Part shown: positions 43,182-52,725 of the stretch, one piece after another
Layout: each line of letters begins with the position of its first letter
Position numbering within the stretch: the stretch's first letter is position 1
Assembly (NCBI RefSeq): GCF_026242055.1
Contig: NZ_JAPJDL010000003.1
Location: 552,477 to 616,476 of the forward strand
Direction: 5' to 3'
Length of the DNA: 64,000 bases
From: Lentzea sp. NEAU-D7
Lineage (GTDB): Bacteria; Actinomycetota; Actinomycetes; Mycobacteriales; Pseudonocardiaceae
Notes under the pieces: model-generated
What the model saw: the letters and a program-made list of their open reading frames with translations, nothing else
The model's database searches: none
What the model was told of the DNA's origin: nothing
Translations under genes and position numbers: made by a program

Positions 43182-43553
43182 CTAGAGCGACCAGGGCGGC
43201 GTGATCGTCTGCCCGTCCGCCAGCGTCCCCGTGATGCCCACCGACGTCGCCACCAGCACCCGCGCCGGTCCGCCGGTCAGCGACAGCTCGGTGTTCGGCG
43301 GCACGACGATCGCGTCGCCGGGCCCCGCGGTCTGCCCCTGGATCGTCACGGACCCGGACAGCACGTAGAACACCTCCTCCTTCGAGGCGCGGTGAGGCGT
43401 CCCGTCGCCCCCTTCCGGCACGTCGACGGTCCACAGCGCGATTTCGGCGCTGCCGCGCGACGGCACGGCCAGCGGCCTGAACTCGAACCCGCCGAACTCG
43501 AACAGCTCCGCGGAATCTCCGGTCACCAGCAAGACAACCTCCAAAGTAGTCAT
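43182..43553 (-). CDS. Cupin domain protein
   Basis: Product of 123 aa, single beta-barrel cupin: LWTVDVPEGGDGTPHRASKEEVFYVLSGSVTIQGQTAGPGDAIVVPPNTELSLTG. The metal site is partly kept (PHRASKEE). ATG start at 43553. Divergent from a MarR regulator with shared operator-like repeats, so it is probably repressed by it. Substrate unknown. Confidence 0.88.
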   Translation of the reverse strand: MTTLEVVLLVTGDSAELFEFGGFEFRPLAVPSRGSAEIALWTVDVPEGGDGTPHRASKEEVFYVLSGSVTIQGQTAGPGDAIVVPPNTELSLTGGPARVLVATSVGITGTLADGQTITPPWSL

Positions 43554-43598
43554 CCAAGTTGTCTAACCTTAGAATAAGGTCAACCAGGTTGTCTACCT
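43532..43598. promoter_or_regulatory. MarR-type operator region between cupin and marR
   Basis: Perfect palindrome ACCTTA-GAA-TAAGGT at 43566-43580, flanked by direct copies AAGTTGTCTAACC (43556-43568) and AGGTTGTCTACC (43586-43597), with an inverted AGGTTGTCT at 43532-43540 inside the cupin start. Such repeats suit several MarR dimers. Confidence 0.65.
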
Positions 43599-43615
43599 GA
43601 AATGGGAAGCCAGAG

Positions 43616-44065
43616 ATGGAACCGGTGCCGATGCTGCTGGCGATGACGTACCGCGCCATGGGCGACCAGTTCCACGACCGGCTCCGGCAGATCGGCCTCG
43701 AACCGCTCCGGCCAGCGCACGGCTACGTCTTCCGGTTCCTCAAGGAGAAGCGCGCCACCACCGTCGACATCGGACAGCACCTCGGCGTCACGAAGCAGGC
43801 GGCCGCGAAGATCGTCAACGAGCTCGACGACTGGGGTTACGTCCTGAGGGAGCCGCACCCGACGGACAAGCGCGCCCAGTACGTCACGCTGACCACGAAG
43901 GGCCGCGACTACCTGAAGTTCGCGGACAACCTGTGGGCGGACCTCGAAGGCGAGATGGCAGAGGCGATCGGTGAGGACACGCTCGCCACCATCAGGCGGG
44001 GCCTCGCCGCGTACCTGCAGCACGTGCACGGCGAGGACCAGCCGGGCCTCCGGCCGGTCTGGTAG
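43616..44065 (+). CDS. MarR-family transcriptional regulator
   Basis: Product of 149 aa with the winged HTH: LRPAHGYVFRFLKEKRATTVDIGQHLGVTKQAAAKIVNELDDWGYVLREPHPTDKRAQYVTLTTKGRDYL. ATG start at 43616 after GGGAAGC. Divergent from the cupin gene; the palindrome between them is the likely binding site, including autoregulation. Ligand unknown. Confidence 0.92.
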   Translation: MEPVPMLLAMTYRAMGDQFHDRLRQIGLEPLRPAHGYVFRFLKEKRATTVDIGQHLGVTKQAAAKIVNELDDWGYVLREPHPTDKRAQYVTLTTKGRDYLKFADNLWADLEGEMAEAIGEDTLATIRRGLAAYLQHVHGEDQPGLRPVW

Positions 44066-44068
44066 CTC

Positions 44069-44671
44069 CTAGAACACCTGCGTCACGGCGATCACGGCGA
44101 ACACCGCGAAGACCACCCCGGCCACCCGCTGGATCCAGTGCGTCGGCAACCGCCCGGCGAGCTTGCGTCCTACCAGGACGGCCAGCCCGGCCACCGCGAC
44201 CAGCGCGAGCCAGGCACCGAGGCCGACGGCCAGCGGTGCGCCGTACCTGGCGGTGATGCCGGCGGTCGCGAGCTGCGAGGCGTCACCCCACTCGGCCGCG
44301 AACAGCACGCCGAACGACGTCAGCGCCGCACGCCAGAACGGCACGGCGGCGCTGGGTCCTGCCTCGTCGGCGGAGTCCTCGTCACGGGAGAAGCCCTCCC
44401 GGAGCAGCATGAACGCGCCCACGCCGAAGAGCACGGCCACCACGCCGGCCACGACGCGGTCGGGCAGCAGGGTGATGGCGGATCCGAACGCGGCGGCCAC
44501 CACGCTCTGCACGGCGAACGCGGCGACGACGCCGACGAACACCGGCCAGGCGCGATAACGCGTGGTCAGCACCAGGGTGGCGACCATGGTCTTGTCCGGG
44601 AGCTCGACGAGGAACACCACCGCGAAGGCGGTGATGAACGCGAGCAATGAAGTGGCCACGAGGTCCTCCAC
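44069..44671 (-). CDS. GDT1/TMEM165 (UPF0016) family cation exporter
   Basis: Product of 200 aa with six membrane helices and the two family motifs: FLVELPDKTMVATLVLTTRY (E-x-P/G-D-K-T) and FAAEWGDASQLATAGITARY (E-W-G-D-x-S). Members export Mn2+ or exchange cations. The gene follows a yybP-ykoY riboswitch, which senses Mn2+, supporting manganese export. The start is GTG 44671 (VEDLVATSLLAF); the open frame beyond it is riboswitch RNA, not protein. Confidence 0.92.
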   Translation of the reverse strand: MEDLVATSLLAFITAFAVVFLVELPDKTMVATLVLTTRYRAWPVFVGVVAAFAVQSVVAAAFGSAITLLPDRVVAGVVAVLFGVGAFMLLREGFSRDEDSADEAGPSAAVPFWRAALTSFGVLFAAEWGDASQLATAGITARYGAPLAVGLGAWLALVAVAGLAVLVGRKLAGRLPTHWIQRVAGVVFAVFAVIAVTQVF

Positions 44672-44702
44672 GTCCGAATACGAACCCGGACGGAGGCGCG
44701 AC

Positions 44703-44862
44703 AGACCCCGACCGGGCATGCTGCAACCCGGCCGGAGGTCTCGTTCGCCCGACATGAACATCGGGTGTGGGACCGGATCCACTCGAAGGCGGATCAGTAT
44801 GTCGATCTCCACGCCACCGGCTGCGAGCTCCGGTGGGAACTACTCCCCTCTGGCGCACACAT
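44703..44862 (-). promoter_or_regulatory. yybP-ykoY manganese riboswitch
   Basis: On the minus strand the leader begins GCGCCAGAGGGGAGTAG, with the signature GGGGAGTAG, and ends with GGCGAACGAGACCTCCGG, the conserved closing loop of this class. AGACC-T-CCGGCCGGG pairs with CCCGGTCGGGGTCT (44703-44741), a hairpin that could form the expression platform. It lies in the leader of a family-matched manganese exporter. By family knowledge Mn2+ binding raises expression. Confidence 0.85.
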
Positions 44863-44903
44863 CGTATCCGACGCATGTCACCCACAAGGCGTGACTTCGC
44901 GCA

Positions 44904-44942
44904 CGGGACCTTGGTCCCGAGGGTGGACGGGACCGTAGTACC
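44904..44942 (+). promoter_or_regulatory. Tandem DosR-like boxes upstream of cydA
   Basis: CGGGACCTTGGTCCCG (44904-44919) is a perfect palindrome fitting the DosR core GGGAC-N4-GTCCC; GGGACCGTAGTACC (44929-44942) is an imperfect second copy 24 bases on. They end 36 bases before the cydA start. A DosS/DosR-like pair is encoded directly after the cyd genes. Confidence 0.7.
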
Positions 44943-44978
44943 TGATGGCGGCCATGATCCACACCTACGCTCGAAGAC

Positions 44979-46433
44979 GTGGAAGTACTCGAACTCGCGC
45001 GGTGGCAGTTCGGCATCACCACCGTCTACCACTTTCTGATGGTGCCGCTGACGATCGGCCTGTCCCTGCTCGTCGCGGGGATGCAGACCGCGTGGGTGCG
45101 CACGGGCAACGAGCGCTACTACAAGATGACGAAGTTCTGGGGGAAGCTCCTCCTGATCAACTTCGCCATGGGCGTCGTGACGGGCATCGTGCAGGAGTTC
45201 CAGTTCGGCATGGCCTGGAGCGCCTACTCGCGGTTCGTCGGTGACGTGTTCGGCGCTCCGCTCGCGATGGAGGGCCTGGTCGCCTTCTTCGTCGAGTCGA
45301 CGTTCCTCGGTCTGTGGATCTTCGGCTGGGACAAGCTGCCCAGGAAGGTCCACCTCGCCTGCGCCTGGGCGTTCAGCCTCGCCACGATGGCCAGCGCGTA
45401 CTTCATCCTCGCCGCCAACTCGTGGATGCAGCACCCCGTCGGCATCGTGATGGACGAGGGCCGTCCGCGCCTCACCTCGATCTGGGCGGTGCTGACCAAC
45501 AACACGACGCTGGCGGCCTTCCCCCACACGATCGCGGGAGCCTTCGCGGTCGCCGCGACCTTCCTCGTGGGCATCGGTGCGTGGCACCTGTGGAAGAAGT
45601 CCGACGAGGAAGGTGTCTGGCGCAGTTCGCTCAAGCTCGGCACCTGGGTCGGTGTCGTGGCGTTCGGAGTGCTCGCGATCAGCGGCGACATCCAGGGCAA
45701 GCTGATGTTCGAACAGCAGCCGATGAAGATGGCCGCCGCGGAGGCCCTGTGCCACACCGAGGAACCCGCAGCGTTCTCGGTCTTCGCGATCGGCGACGTC
45801 ACCAGGCCGGACTGCGAGAACGTCAAGAGCATCACGGTGCCCGCACTGCTGAGCTTCCTGGCGCACAACGACTTCAGCAGCGAGGTGAAGGGCATCCAGG
45901 ACCTGGTCCCGATGTACCAGGAGAAGTACGGCACGAACTACCCGGTCGACCCGCGGCTGGGCGAGCTCAGCGGCAAGCCGATCGACTACGTGCCCGCTCT
46001 TCCGGTGACGTACTGGGGCTTCCGGCTGATGATCGGCTTCGGCGCGATCTCGGCGGGGCTCGGCCTGCTGATGCTCTGGCTCACGCGGGGCGGTCGCGTG
46101 CCGCGGGGCAGGTGGTTCCCGGTCACCGCGCTCGCCGGCATCGCGACGCCGTTCCTCGCCAACAGCTTCGGCTGGATCTTCACCGAGATGGGGCGGCAGC
46201 CGTTCGTGGTCGTGCCCAACCCGTCCGGTGTGGACGGTGTCTGGATGTTCACCGCGCAGGCCGTGTCGGCGTCGACACCCGGCGAGATCCTCACCTCGCT
46301 GATCGCGCTCACCACGGTCTACGGACTGCTGGCCTGCGTCGAGGTCTACCTGATCCGCAAGTACGTCCGCGGTGGTGTCGCCGGGGTCATGCCCGCGAAG
46401 ACCGACGACGGCGCGCTGGCGTTCGCGTACTAG
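44979..46433 (+). CDS. cydA: Cytochrome bd oxidase subunit I
   Basis: Product of 484 aa, heme-carrying subunit of the bd-type quinol oxidase in the membrane. Motifs: ARWQFGITTVYHFLMVPLTIGLS (His18 heme ligand region), GIVQEFQFGMAWSAYSRFVGDVFGAPLAMEGLVAFFVESTFLGLWIFGWD, PHTIAGAF, GFGAISAGLGLLM and GWIFTEMGRQPFVV. GTG start. It reduces oxygen with high affinity at low oxygen. Upstream DosR-like boxes suggest hypoxic induction. Confidence 0.96.
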   Translation: MEVLELARWQFGITTVYHFLMVPLTIGLSLLVAGMQTAWVRTGNERYYKMTKFWGKLLLINFAMGVVTGIVQEFQFGMAWSAYSRFVGDVFGAPLAMEGLVAFFVESTFLGLWIFGWDKLPRKVHLACAWAFSLATMASAYFILAANSWMQHPVGIVMDEGRPRLTSIWAVLTNNTTLAAFPHTIAGAFAVAATFLVGIGAWHLWKKSDEEGVWRSSLKLGTWVGVVAFGVLAISGDIQGKLMFEQQPMKMAAAEALCHTEEPAAFSVFAIGDVTRPDCENVKSITVPALLSFLAHNDFSSEVKGIQDLVPMYQEKYGTNYPVDPRLGELSGKPIDYVPALPVTYWGFRLMIGFGAISAGLGLLMLWLTRGGRVPRGRWFPVTALAGIATPFLANSFGWIFTEMGRQPFVVVPNPSGVDGVWMFTAQAVSASTPGEILTSLIALTTVYGLLACVEVYLIRKYVRGGVAGVMPAKTDDGALAFAY

Positions 46434-46443
46434 GGGAGAAGCT

Positions 46444-47415
46444 GTGGAAACGCTCTGGTTCTGCCTGATCGCCCTGCTGTGGCTGGGCTACCTGTTCCTC
46501 GAAGGCTTCGACTTCGGCGTCGGCATGCTGCTGCCCTTCCTCGGGCGGGACAACACCGAGCGCCGGGTGATGATCAACACCATCGGTCCCGTGTGGGACG
46601 GCAACGAGGTGTGGCTCCTCGTCGCGGGCGGTGCCACGTTCGCGGCGTTCCCCGGTTGGTATGCGGCGCTCTTCAGCGCCGCGTACCTGCCGCTCACCCT
46701 GTTCCTGGTGGCGCTGATCGGCCGCGGCGTCGCGTTCGAGTACCGCGGCAAGGTGGACTCGGAGCGCTGGCGCAAGGTGTGGGACGCGGTCATCTTCGTC
46801 GGGTCGTGGGTGGCCGCGCTGGGCGTCGGCCTGATCATCGCGACCACGGTGACCGGGTTGCCGATCGACGCCGCCGGTGACCGGGTCGGGTCGCCCTTCG
46901 CGGCGATCCGGCTGGAGACGCTGCTCGGCGCGCTGGCGATCGCCGGCTACGCGCTGGTGCACGGTGCGATCTTCGTGGCGCTCAAGACCGAGGGCGAGAT
47001 CCGCGAGCGCGCGCGCCGGACGGCGTTGAAGATCTCGCCGATCGCGTTGCTGCCGCTGGTGGCACTGCTCCTCCACGTCGCGGGTGTGTGGGCGTTGCCG
47101 GTGCTCGTGTTCGCCGGGCTCGCGTTGTGGCGGCTCTGGGTGGGCCGGGAGGGACAGGCGTTCGCGTTCATGGGCCTCGCCGTCGCCGCGACCGTGACGG
47201 TCCTGTTCGCCTCGCTCTACCCGAACGTCCTGCCCTCGACGCTCGACCCCGCGTACTCGCTCACCGTCGCGGGAGCGGCGTCCAGCCCGTACACGCTGAT
47301 GGTCATGACGTGGGTGGCGGCGTTCGGCACACCCGCCGTGCTGATCTACCAGGGCTGGACCTACTGGGTGTTCCGCAAGCGCATCGGCGTCCAGCACATC
47401 CCGGCAGCGCACTGA
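46444..47415 (+). CDS. cydB: Cytochrome bd oxidase subunit II
   Basis: Product of 323 aa, multi-span: METLWFCLIALLWLGYLFLEGFDFGVGMLLPFLGR, then INTIGPVWDGNEVWLLVAGGATFAAFPGWYA and TLLGALAIAGYALVHGAIFVALKTEG, all typical of CydB. GTG start at 46444 after GGGGAG, 10 bases after cydA. The stop overlaps the ATG of the fused cydDC (TGATG). Partners CydA in the membrane complex. Confidence 0.96.
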   Translation: METLWFCLIALLWLGYLFLEGFDFGVGMLLPFLGRDNTERRVMINTIGPVWDGNEVWLLVAGGATFAAFPGWYAALFSAAYLPLTLFLVALIGRGVAFEYRGKVDSERWRKVWDAVIFVGSWVAALGVGLIIATTVTGLPIDAAGDRVGSPFAAIRLETLLGALAIAGYALVHGAIFVALKTEGEIRERARRTALKISPIALLPLVALLLHVAGVWALPVLVFAGLALWRLWVGREGQAFAFMGLAVAATVTVLFASLYPNVLPSTLDPAYSLTVAGAASSPYTLMVMTWVAAFGTPAVLIYQGWTYWVFRKRIGVQHIPAAH

Positions 47416-50408
47416 TGAGGCGAGGCCCGCTGGGCGCACTGCCCCAGCTCTCCAGGAGTGCCAGGCGCGCCCTCGTCGGGGTGGGCGCGCTGGCGTTCCT
47501 CAACGCCCTGGCGCTCGTCGCCCAGGCCGTCGCGCTGGCGTCGGTCATCACGACCCGTGAAGGTCTTCCGCTGCTGGCCGTGGCGATCCTGGCGCGAGCC
47601 GGTCTGTCGTGGGCGACGGAGTCCGCCGCCGCCCGTGCCGCCGCCGGCGCGAAGGAGGAACTGCGGACGCAGTTGCTGGCCAAGTCGTTCGAACGCGGTC
47701 CCGGCTGGATCGCCGACCGCGGCACCGCCGAGCTGTCGGTGCTCGCGACCAAGGGCCTCGACGCGCTCGACGCCTACTTCACCCGCTACCTGCCCGCGCT
47801 GGTCACGGCCGTGATCGTGCCGCCGCTGGCCGGAGCGTGGATCCTCTTCACCGACTGGCCCTCGGCCGTGCTGATCGCGGTCACCGTGCCGCTGATCCCG
47901 GTCTTCGCCGCGCTGATCGGCTGGTACACCGAGAAGCGCGTCAAGAAGGCCGCCGACGTCACGGAGCTGTTGAGCGCCCAGCTCCTCGAACTGCTCCGCG
48001 CCCTCCCGGTCCTGACCGTCTTCGGCCGCGCCGAGCAGCAGGCCGGTGCGGTCAGGCAGATCGGCGAACAGCACCGCAAGGCCACGATGGGCACGCTGCG
48101 GATCGCGTTCCTGAGCGCGTTGGTGCTGGAGATCGCCGCGTCGCTGTCGGTCGCACTGATCGCGGTCGGCGTCGGCATCCGGCTCGTGCACGGCGACATG
48201 ACGCTGATGACCGCGCTGGTCGTGCTGATCCTGGCGCCCGAGTGCTACCTGCCGCTGCGCGCGGCCGGTGCCGCTCACCACGCCAGCGAGGACGGCCTGG
48301 AAGCGGTCCGCCGCGTGGCCGAGGTGGTCGAGCACGAGGACAAGGCCCGGCCGCGGCTCCCCGGCGGCTCTGTCCACGTGGACAACCTGCGCGTGCTCCG
48401 GCGCGGCGGCTTCGCTCCCGACGGCGTCAGCTTCGACGTCAGGCCGGGGCAGGTTCATCGGCTCGAAGGCGCGAGCGGCGCCGGCAAGTCGACGACGTTC
48501 CAGGTGCTGCTGGGCTTCGTGGAGCCGACGGACGGCACCGCGTTCGTGGCCGGCGACATCGCGTACGTGCCGCAGAAGCCCGCGTTCGCCGCCGCCACGC
48601 CCCGCGCCGAGCTGGAACTCACCGTTCCCGGCGCCGAGGACGTCGAGCAGGTCGCCGACGAGGTCGCGGCCGTGCACCTGCTCGACCGCCAGATCACCGA
48701 CCTCTCGACCGGAGAGCGCCAACGCGTCGCGGTCGCGCGTGCCCTGCTGAGGGTTCGTCACGGCGCGACGGTGCTGCTCCTCGACGAACCGACCGCGCAC
48801 CTCGACCCGGTGACAAGTCGCAAAGTCGACAAAGCGATCAAGCGGGCCAGCGCCACGGCCGCGGTCGTCCTCGCCTCGCACCGCGACAAGGAGACGACCG
48901 AGGACGAGACGTTCGCGAGGGTCGTCACCGAGGAGACGCAGGCCGAACGCCCGAAGCGCCTGCCGATCCCGTGGAAGGGCGCCGGGCTGGGCGTCCTCGC
49001 GGCCGTCGCCGGCATCGCGCTGACCGCCCTGGCGGCCCACCTGATCGCCCGCGCCGCCGAGATGCCGCCGATCCTGACGCTGACGGTGCTGGTCGTGGGC
49101 GTGCGGACGTTCGCGCTGAGCAAGGGCGTGCTGCGGTACCTCGAGCGCCTGGTCACCCACGACGAGACGTTCCGGCTCGCGAACAAGCTCCGTGCCGAGC
49201 TGTGGTTGCGGCTCGTGCGGACCCAACGGCGCGACGGGCTGCAGCGGCTCGTGGAGGACACCGACACGGTTCGCGACCTGGTGCCGCGCGTGCTGGTGCC
49301 GCCGATCGTGGCCATAGGCGCGGGCGTCGCGACCACGATCCTGTTCGCGTTCATCGACCTGGGTGCCGCGCTGACGCTGGGCGGGCTGCTGCTCGTGGCC
49401 GGCCTGACGGCACCGGCCGTCGCCGTGTGGACCGAGCGGCGGGCCAGCACGAAGCTCGCCAGGGGCCGCCGCAAGGTCGCCCGCGACACGATCAACGCCC
49501 TCGCCGCGGCACCGGACCTCATCGCGCACGACGCCCACCACCGCGTGCTGGCACAGCTGCACGCCGAGGACGTCGAGCTGGCCGGTCAGACCCGCCGGCA
49601 AGCGTTCGGCACGGGCGCGGCCACGGCGATCATCCTGCTCGCGACCGGTGCGGCGGCCCTGATCTGCGCCACGAGCGGCAACCCGGTGCTGGGTCTGGTG
49701 CCGCTCGCGCTCGCCGAACCGCTGGCCACCCTGCCGCTCGCGGCCCAGCAGCGCAGGGCGTTGCGGGAGGCGAGCGCGCGGCTGCAGTTCGACGCTCCGG
49801 ACCGTCCCGAACAGCCGCGCGGCAAGCGGATCAGGCTGGAGAACGTCGACGTCCGCTGGCCCGGCGCGACCGAGCCGACGCTGCGGGACCTGCACCTCAA
49901 CATCGAACCCGGCACGCACGTCGCGATCGTGGGACCGTCGGGCAGCGGCAAGTCGACGCTGTTCGCGTTGCTCCTGGGCTTCCTGCAGCCGGAGCGGGGG
50001 ATCGTCGAGCTGCCGCGCGCCACCTGGTGCCCGCAGGAGCCGATGCTGGTCAGCACGACCGTCCGGGAGAACCTGCGGATGTCGGGCCAGCACGACGACG
50101 AGGCGTTGCGGGAGGCGCTGCGCAAGGCGTGCCTGCCGGAGTGGGCCGACCGGCTCGACACGATGATCAGGCCGGACCAGGTGTCGGGCGGCGAGGCGCA
50201 ACGGCTGGCCCTGGCGCGGGCGTTGCTGCACGACGCCGACGTGGTGCTGCTCGACGAGCCCACCGCGCACCTGGACGAGCCGACCGCGCGCAAGCTCCTG
50301 GAGCAGCTCAGGCAGGACGGCAGGACGGTCCTGCACATCACGCACCGCCCGGACGAGGCGGCGAGGGCGGACCTGGTGCTGGACCTCGGCACGCCCGCAT
50401 ACCGTTGA
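47415..50408 (+). CDS. cydDC: CydD-CydC fusion, thiol reductant ABC exporter
   Basis: Product of 997 aa holding two complete ABC exporter halves. First half: helices, Walker A GASGAGKST, signature LSTGERQR, Walker B VLLLDEPTAHLDP. Second half: helices, Walker A GPSGSGKST, signature VSGGEAQR, Walker B VVLLDEPTAHLDE. CydDC exports cysteine/glutathione-type thiols and is needed to assemble cytochrome bd. Fusion of the halves is common in actinobacteria. Third gene of the cyd operon. The first ATPase has a short segment before its signature, as CydD does. Confidence 0.94.
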   Translation: MRRGPLGALPQLSRSARRALVGVGALAFLNALALVAQAVALASVITTREGLPLLAVAILARAGLSWATESAAARAAAGAKEELRTQLLAKSFERGPGWIADRGTAELSVLATKGLDALDAYFTRYLPALVTAVIVPPLAGAWILFTDWPSAVLIAVTVPLIPVFAALIGWYTEKRVKKAADVTELLSAQLLELLRALPVLTVFGRAEQQAGAVRQIGEQHRKATMGTLRIAFLSALVLEIAASLSVALIAVGVGIRLVHGDMTLMTALVVLILAPECYLPLRAAGAAHHASEDGLEAVRRVAEVVEHEDKARPRLPGGSVHVDNLRVLRRGGFAPDGVSFDVRPGQVHRLEGASGAGKSTTFQVLLGFVEPTDGTAFVAGDIAYVPQKPAFAAATPRAELELTVPGAEDVEQVADEVAAVHLLDRQITDLSTGERQRVAVARALLRVRHGATVLLLDEPTAHLDPVTSRKVDKAIKRASATAAVVLASHRDKETTEDETFARVVTEETQAERPKRLPIPWKGAGLGVLAAVAGIALTALAAHLIARAAEMPPILTLTVLVVGVRTFALSKGVLRYLERLVTHDETFRLANKLRAELWLRLVRTQRRDGLQRLVEDTDTVRDLVPRVLVPPIVAIGAGVATTILFAFIDLGAALTLGGLLLVAGLTAPAVAVWTERRASTKLARGRRKVARDTINALAAAPDLIAHDAHHRVLAQLHAEDVELAGQTRRQAFGTGAATAIILLATGAAALICATSGNPVLGLVPLALAEPLATLPLAAQQRRALREASARLQFDAPDRPEQPRGKRIRLENVDVRWPGATEPTLRDLHLNIEPGTHVAIVGPSGSGKSTLFALLLGFLQPERGIVELPRATWCPQEPMLVSTTVRENLRMSGQHDDEALREALRKACLPEWADRLDTMIRPDQVSGGEAQRLALARALLHDADVVLLDEPTAHLDEPTARKLLEQLRQDGRTVLHITHRPDEAARADLVLDLGTPAYR

Positions 50409-50413
50409 GAGCC

Positions 50414-51497
<1,084 letters not shown>

Positions 51498-51520
<23 letters not shown>

Positions 51521-52115
51521 CCACCCAGGCGGCGGCCTGCGTCCGCCGTTCCATGCCGAGTTTGGAAAGCACGGACGTCACGTAGTTCTTGACGGTCTTC
51601 TCCGCGAGGAAGAGGCGTTCACCGATTTGGCGGTTGGTGAGGCCCTCACCGATGAGTTCGAGCACGCGCTGTTCCTGGTCGGTGAGGCCGATCGGGGTCG
51701 GATTGCGCATCCGTTCGAGTACTCGGCTTGTGGTGGCGGGGTCCAGAAGGGACCGTCCAGCTGCGACCTCGCGCACGGCCGTGACGACGTCCTGTCCCCG
51801 AACCTGCTTGAGCAGATACCCCGACGCCCCGGCCATGATCGCGCCGACGAGCGCTTCCTCGTCGTCGAACGCGGTCAGCACGAGGCAACGAATGCCGAGG
51901 TCCCGCAACGACCGGCACAGGTCGACGCCGCTGCCGTCCGGCAGCTGGACGTCGACCACCGCCACGTCGGGCGGGATCTTCCGAGCCCGCGTCACCGCCT
52001 CGTCGACGGAACCGGCCTCGGCGACGACCGAGATGTCCTCCTCGTCGTCGAGCATCTCGCGCAGTCCTCTGCGCACCACTTCGTGATCATCAACCAACAA
52101 AACGCGCACTGGCAC
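51498..52115 (-). CDS. DosR/DevR-like NarL-family response regulator
   Basis: Product of 205 aa: receiver (VRVLLVDDHEVVRRGLREML, phosphoacceptor Asp55 in VAVVDVQLPDGSG, LTAFDDEEALVGAIMAGASGYLLKQVRG) and LuxR-type HTH (LTDQEQRVLELIGEGLTNRQIGERLFLAEKTVKNYVTSVLSKLGMERRTQAA), nearly the DosR recognition helix pattern. GTG start at 52115 after GGTGG. The matching kinase is the convergent neighbour; DosR-like boxes before cydA are the probable target. Confidence 0.93.
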
Positions 52116-52176
52116 GAATCCACCGTACGTCGAATGGCTGTTCCTGAGTGTGACTCGAATTGGCACAGTTCTTGTC

Positions 52177-52671
52177 ATGGCAGAAGGCTCGGTACGACCG
52201 GTCGAGGAAGCAGATCGCATAGTTGTCGCCCGACTGGTTCTCGAGCTATGGGGCGCGCACACCGCCGTAGCGCACGGCGAGGTGTTCTTCCCGGCGAGTC
52301 TGCCGGGCTTCCTCGTGGAGAAGCAGGGCCAGGTGCTGGGGCTGCTGACCTACGCGGTGGCGAACAACCAGCTGGAGATCGTCACGATCGACGCACTTCG
52401 GCGGGGCCGTGGCGTCGGTACCGCGCTGGTCGACGCCACGGTCCGCCAGGCGCGCACGCTCGGATGCAACCGGGTGCGCCTGACGACCACCAACGACAAC
52501 CTCGACGCGATCCGCTTCTACCAGCGCCGCGGCTTCAAGCTGGTGGCGTTGAGACCGGACGCGGTGCGCGAAGCGCGCAAGCTCAAGCCCGAGATCCCCG
52601 CGGTCGGGGAGTTCGGCATCCCCATCACAGATGAGCTCGACCTGGAACGATGGGTCGCGCCACGGCAGTAG
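52177..52671 (+). CDS. GNAT family N-acetyltransferase
   Basis: Product of 164 aa: SVRPVEEADRIVVARLVLELWG, the CoA-binding motif LRRGRGVGTALVDATVRQARTLG, and CNRVRLTTTNDNLDAIRFYQRRGFKLVALRPDAV. Substrate unknown. ATG 52177 chosen because the domain starts a few residues later; a GTG at 52150 is possible. Divergent from the DosR-like gene with about 60 bases between. Confidence 0.9.
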   Translation: MAEGSVRPVEEADRIVVARLVLELWGAHTAVAHGEVFFPASLPGFLVEKQGQVLGLLTYAVANNQLEIVTIDALRRGRGVGTALVDATVRQARTLGCNRVRLTTTNDNLDAIRFYQRRGFKLVALRPDAVREARKLKPEIPAVGEFGIPITDELDLERWVAPRQ

Positions 52672-52724
52672 TCCACAGGTGTCCACAGCTCTGTCCACAG
52701 GGTTGTGCACAACCCTTGTGCACA
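52669..52724. promoter_or_regulatory. Second cluster of DnaA-box-like 9-mers
   Basis: TAGTCCACA (52669), GTGTCCACA (52679), CTGTCCACA (52691), TTGTGCACA (52703) and TTGTGCACA (52716) fill the whole 54-base gap between convergent genes. CTGTCCACAGGGTTGT is shared with the cluster at 22321-22358. Degenerate copies; binding untested. Confidence 0.55.
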
Positions 52725-52725
52725 A

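Noticed and set aside
44672..44812. N-terminal extension of the GDT1-type exporter
   Set aside because: The extra 47 codons overlap the riboswitch and do not resemble the family; the GTG at 44671 is the sensible start.
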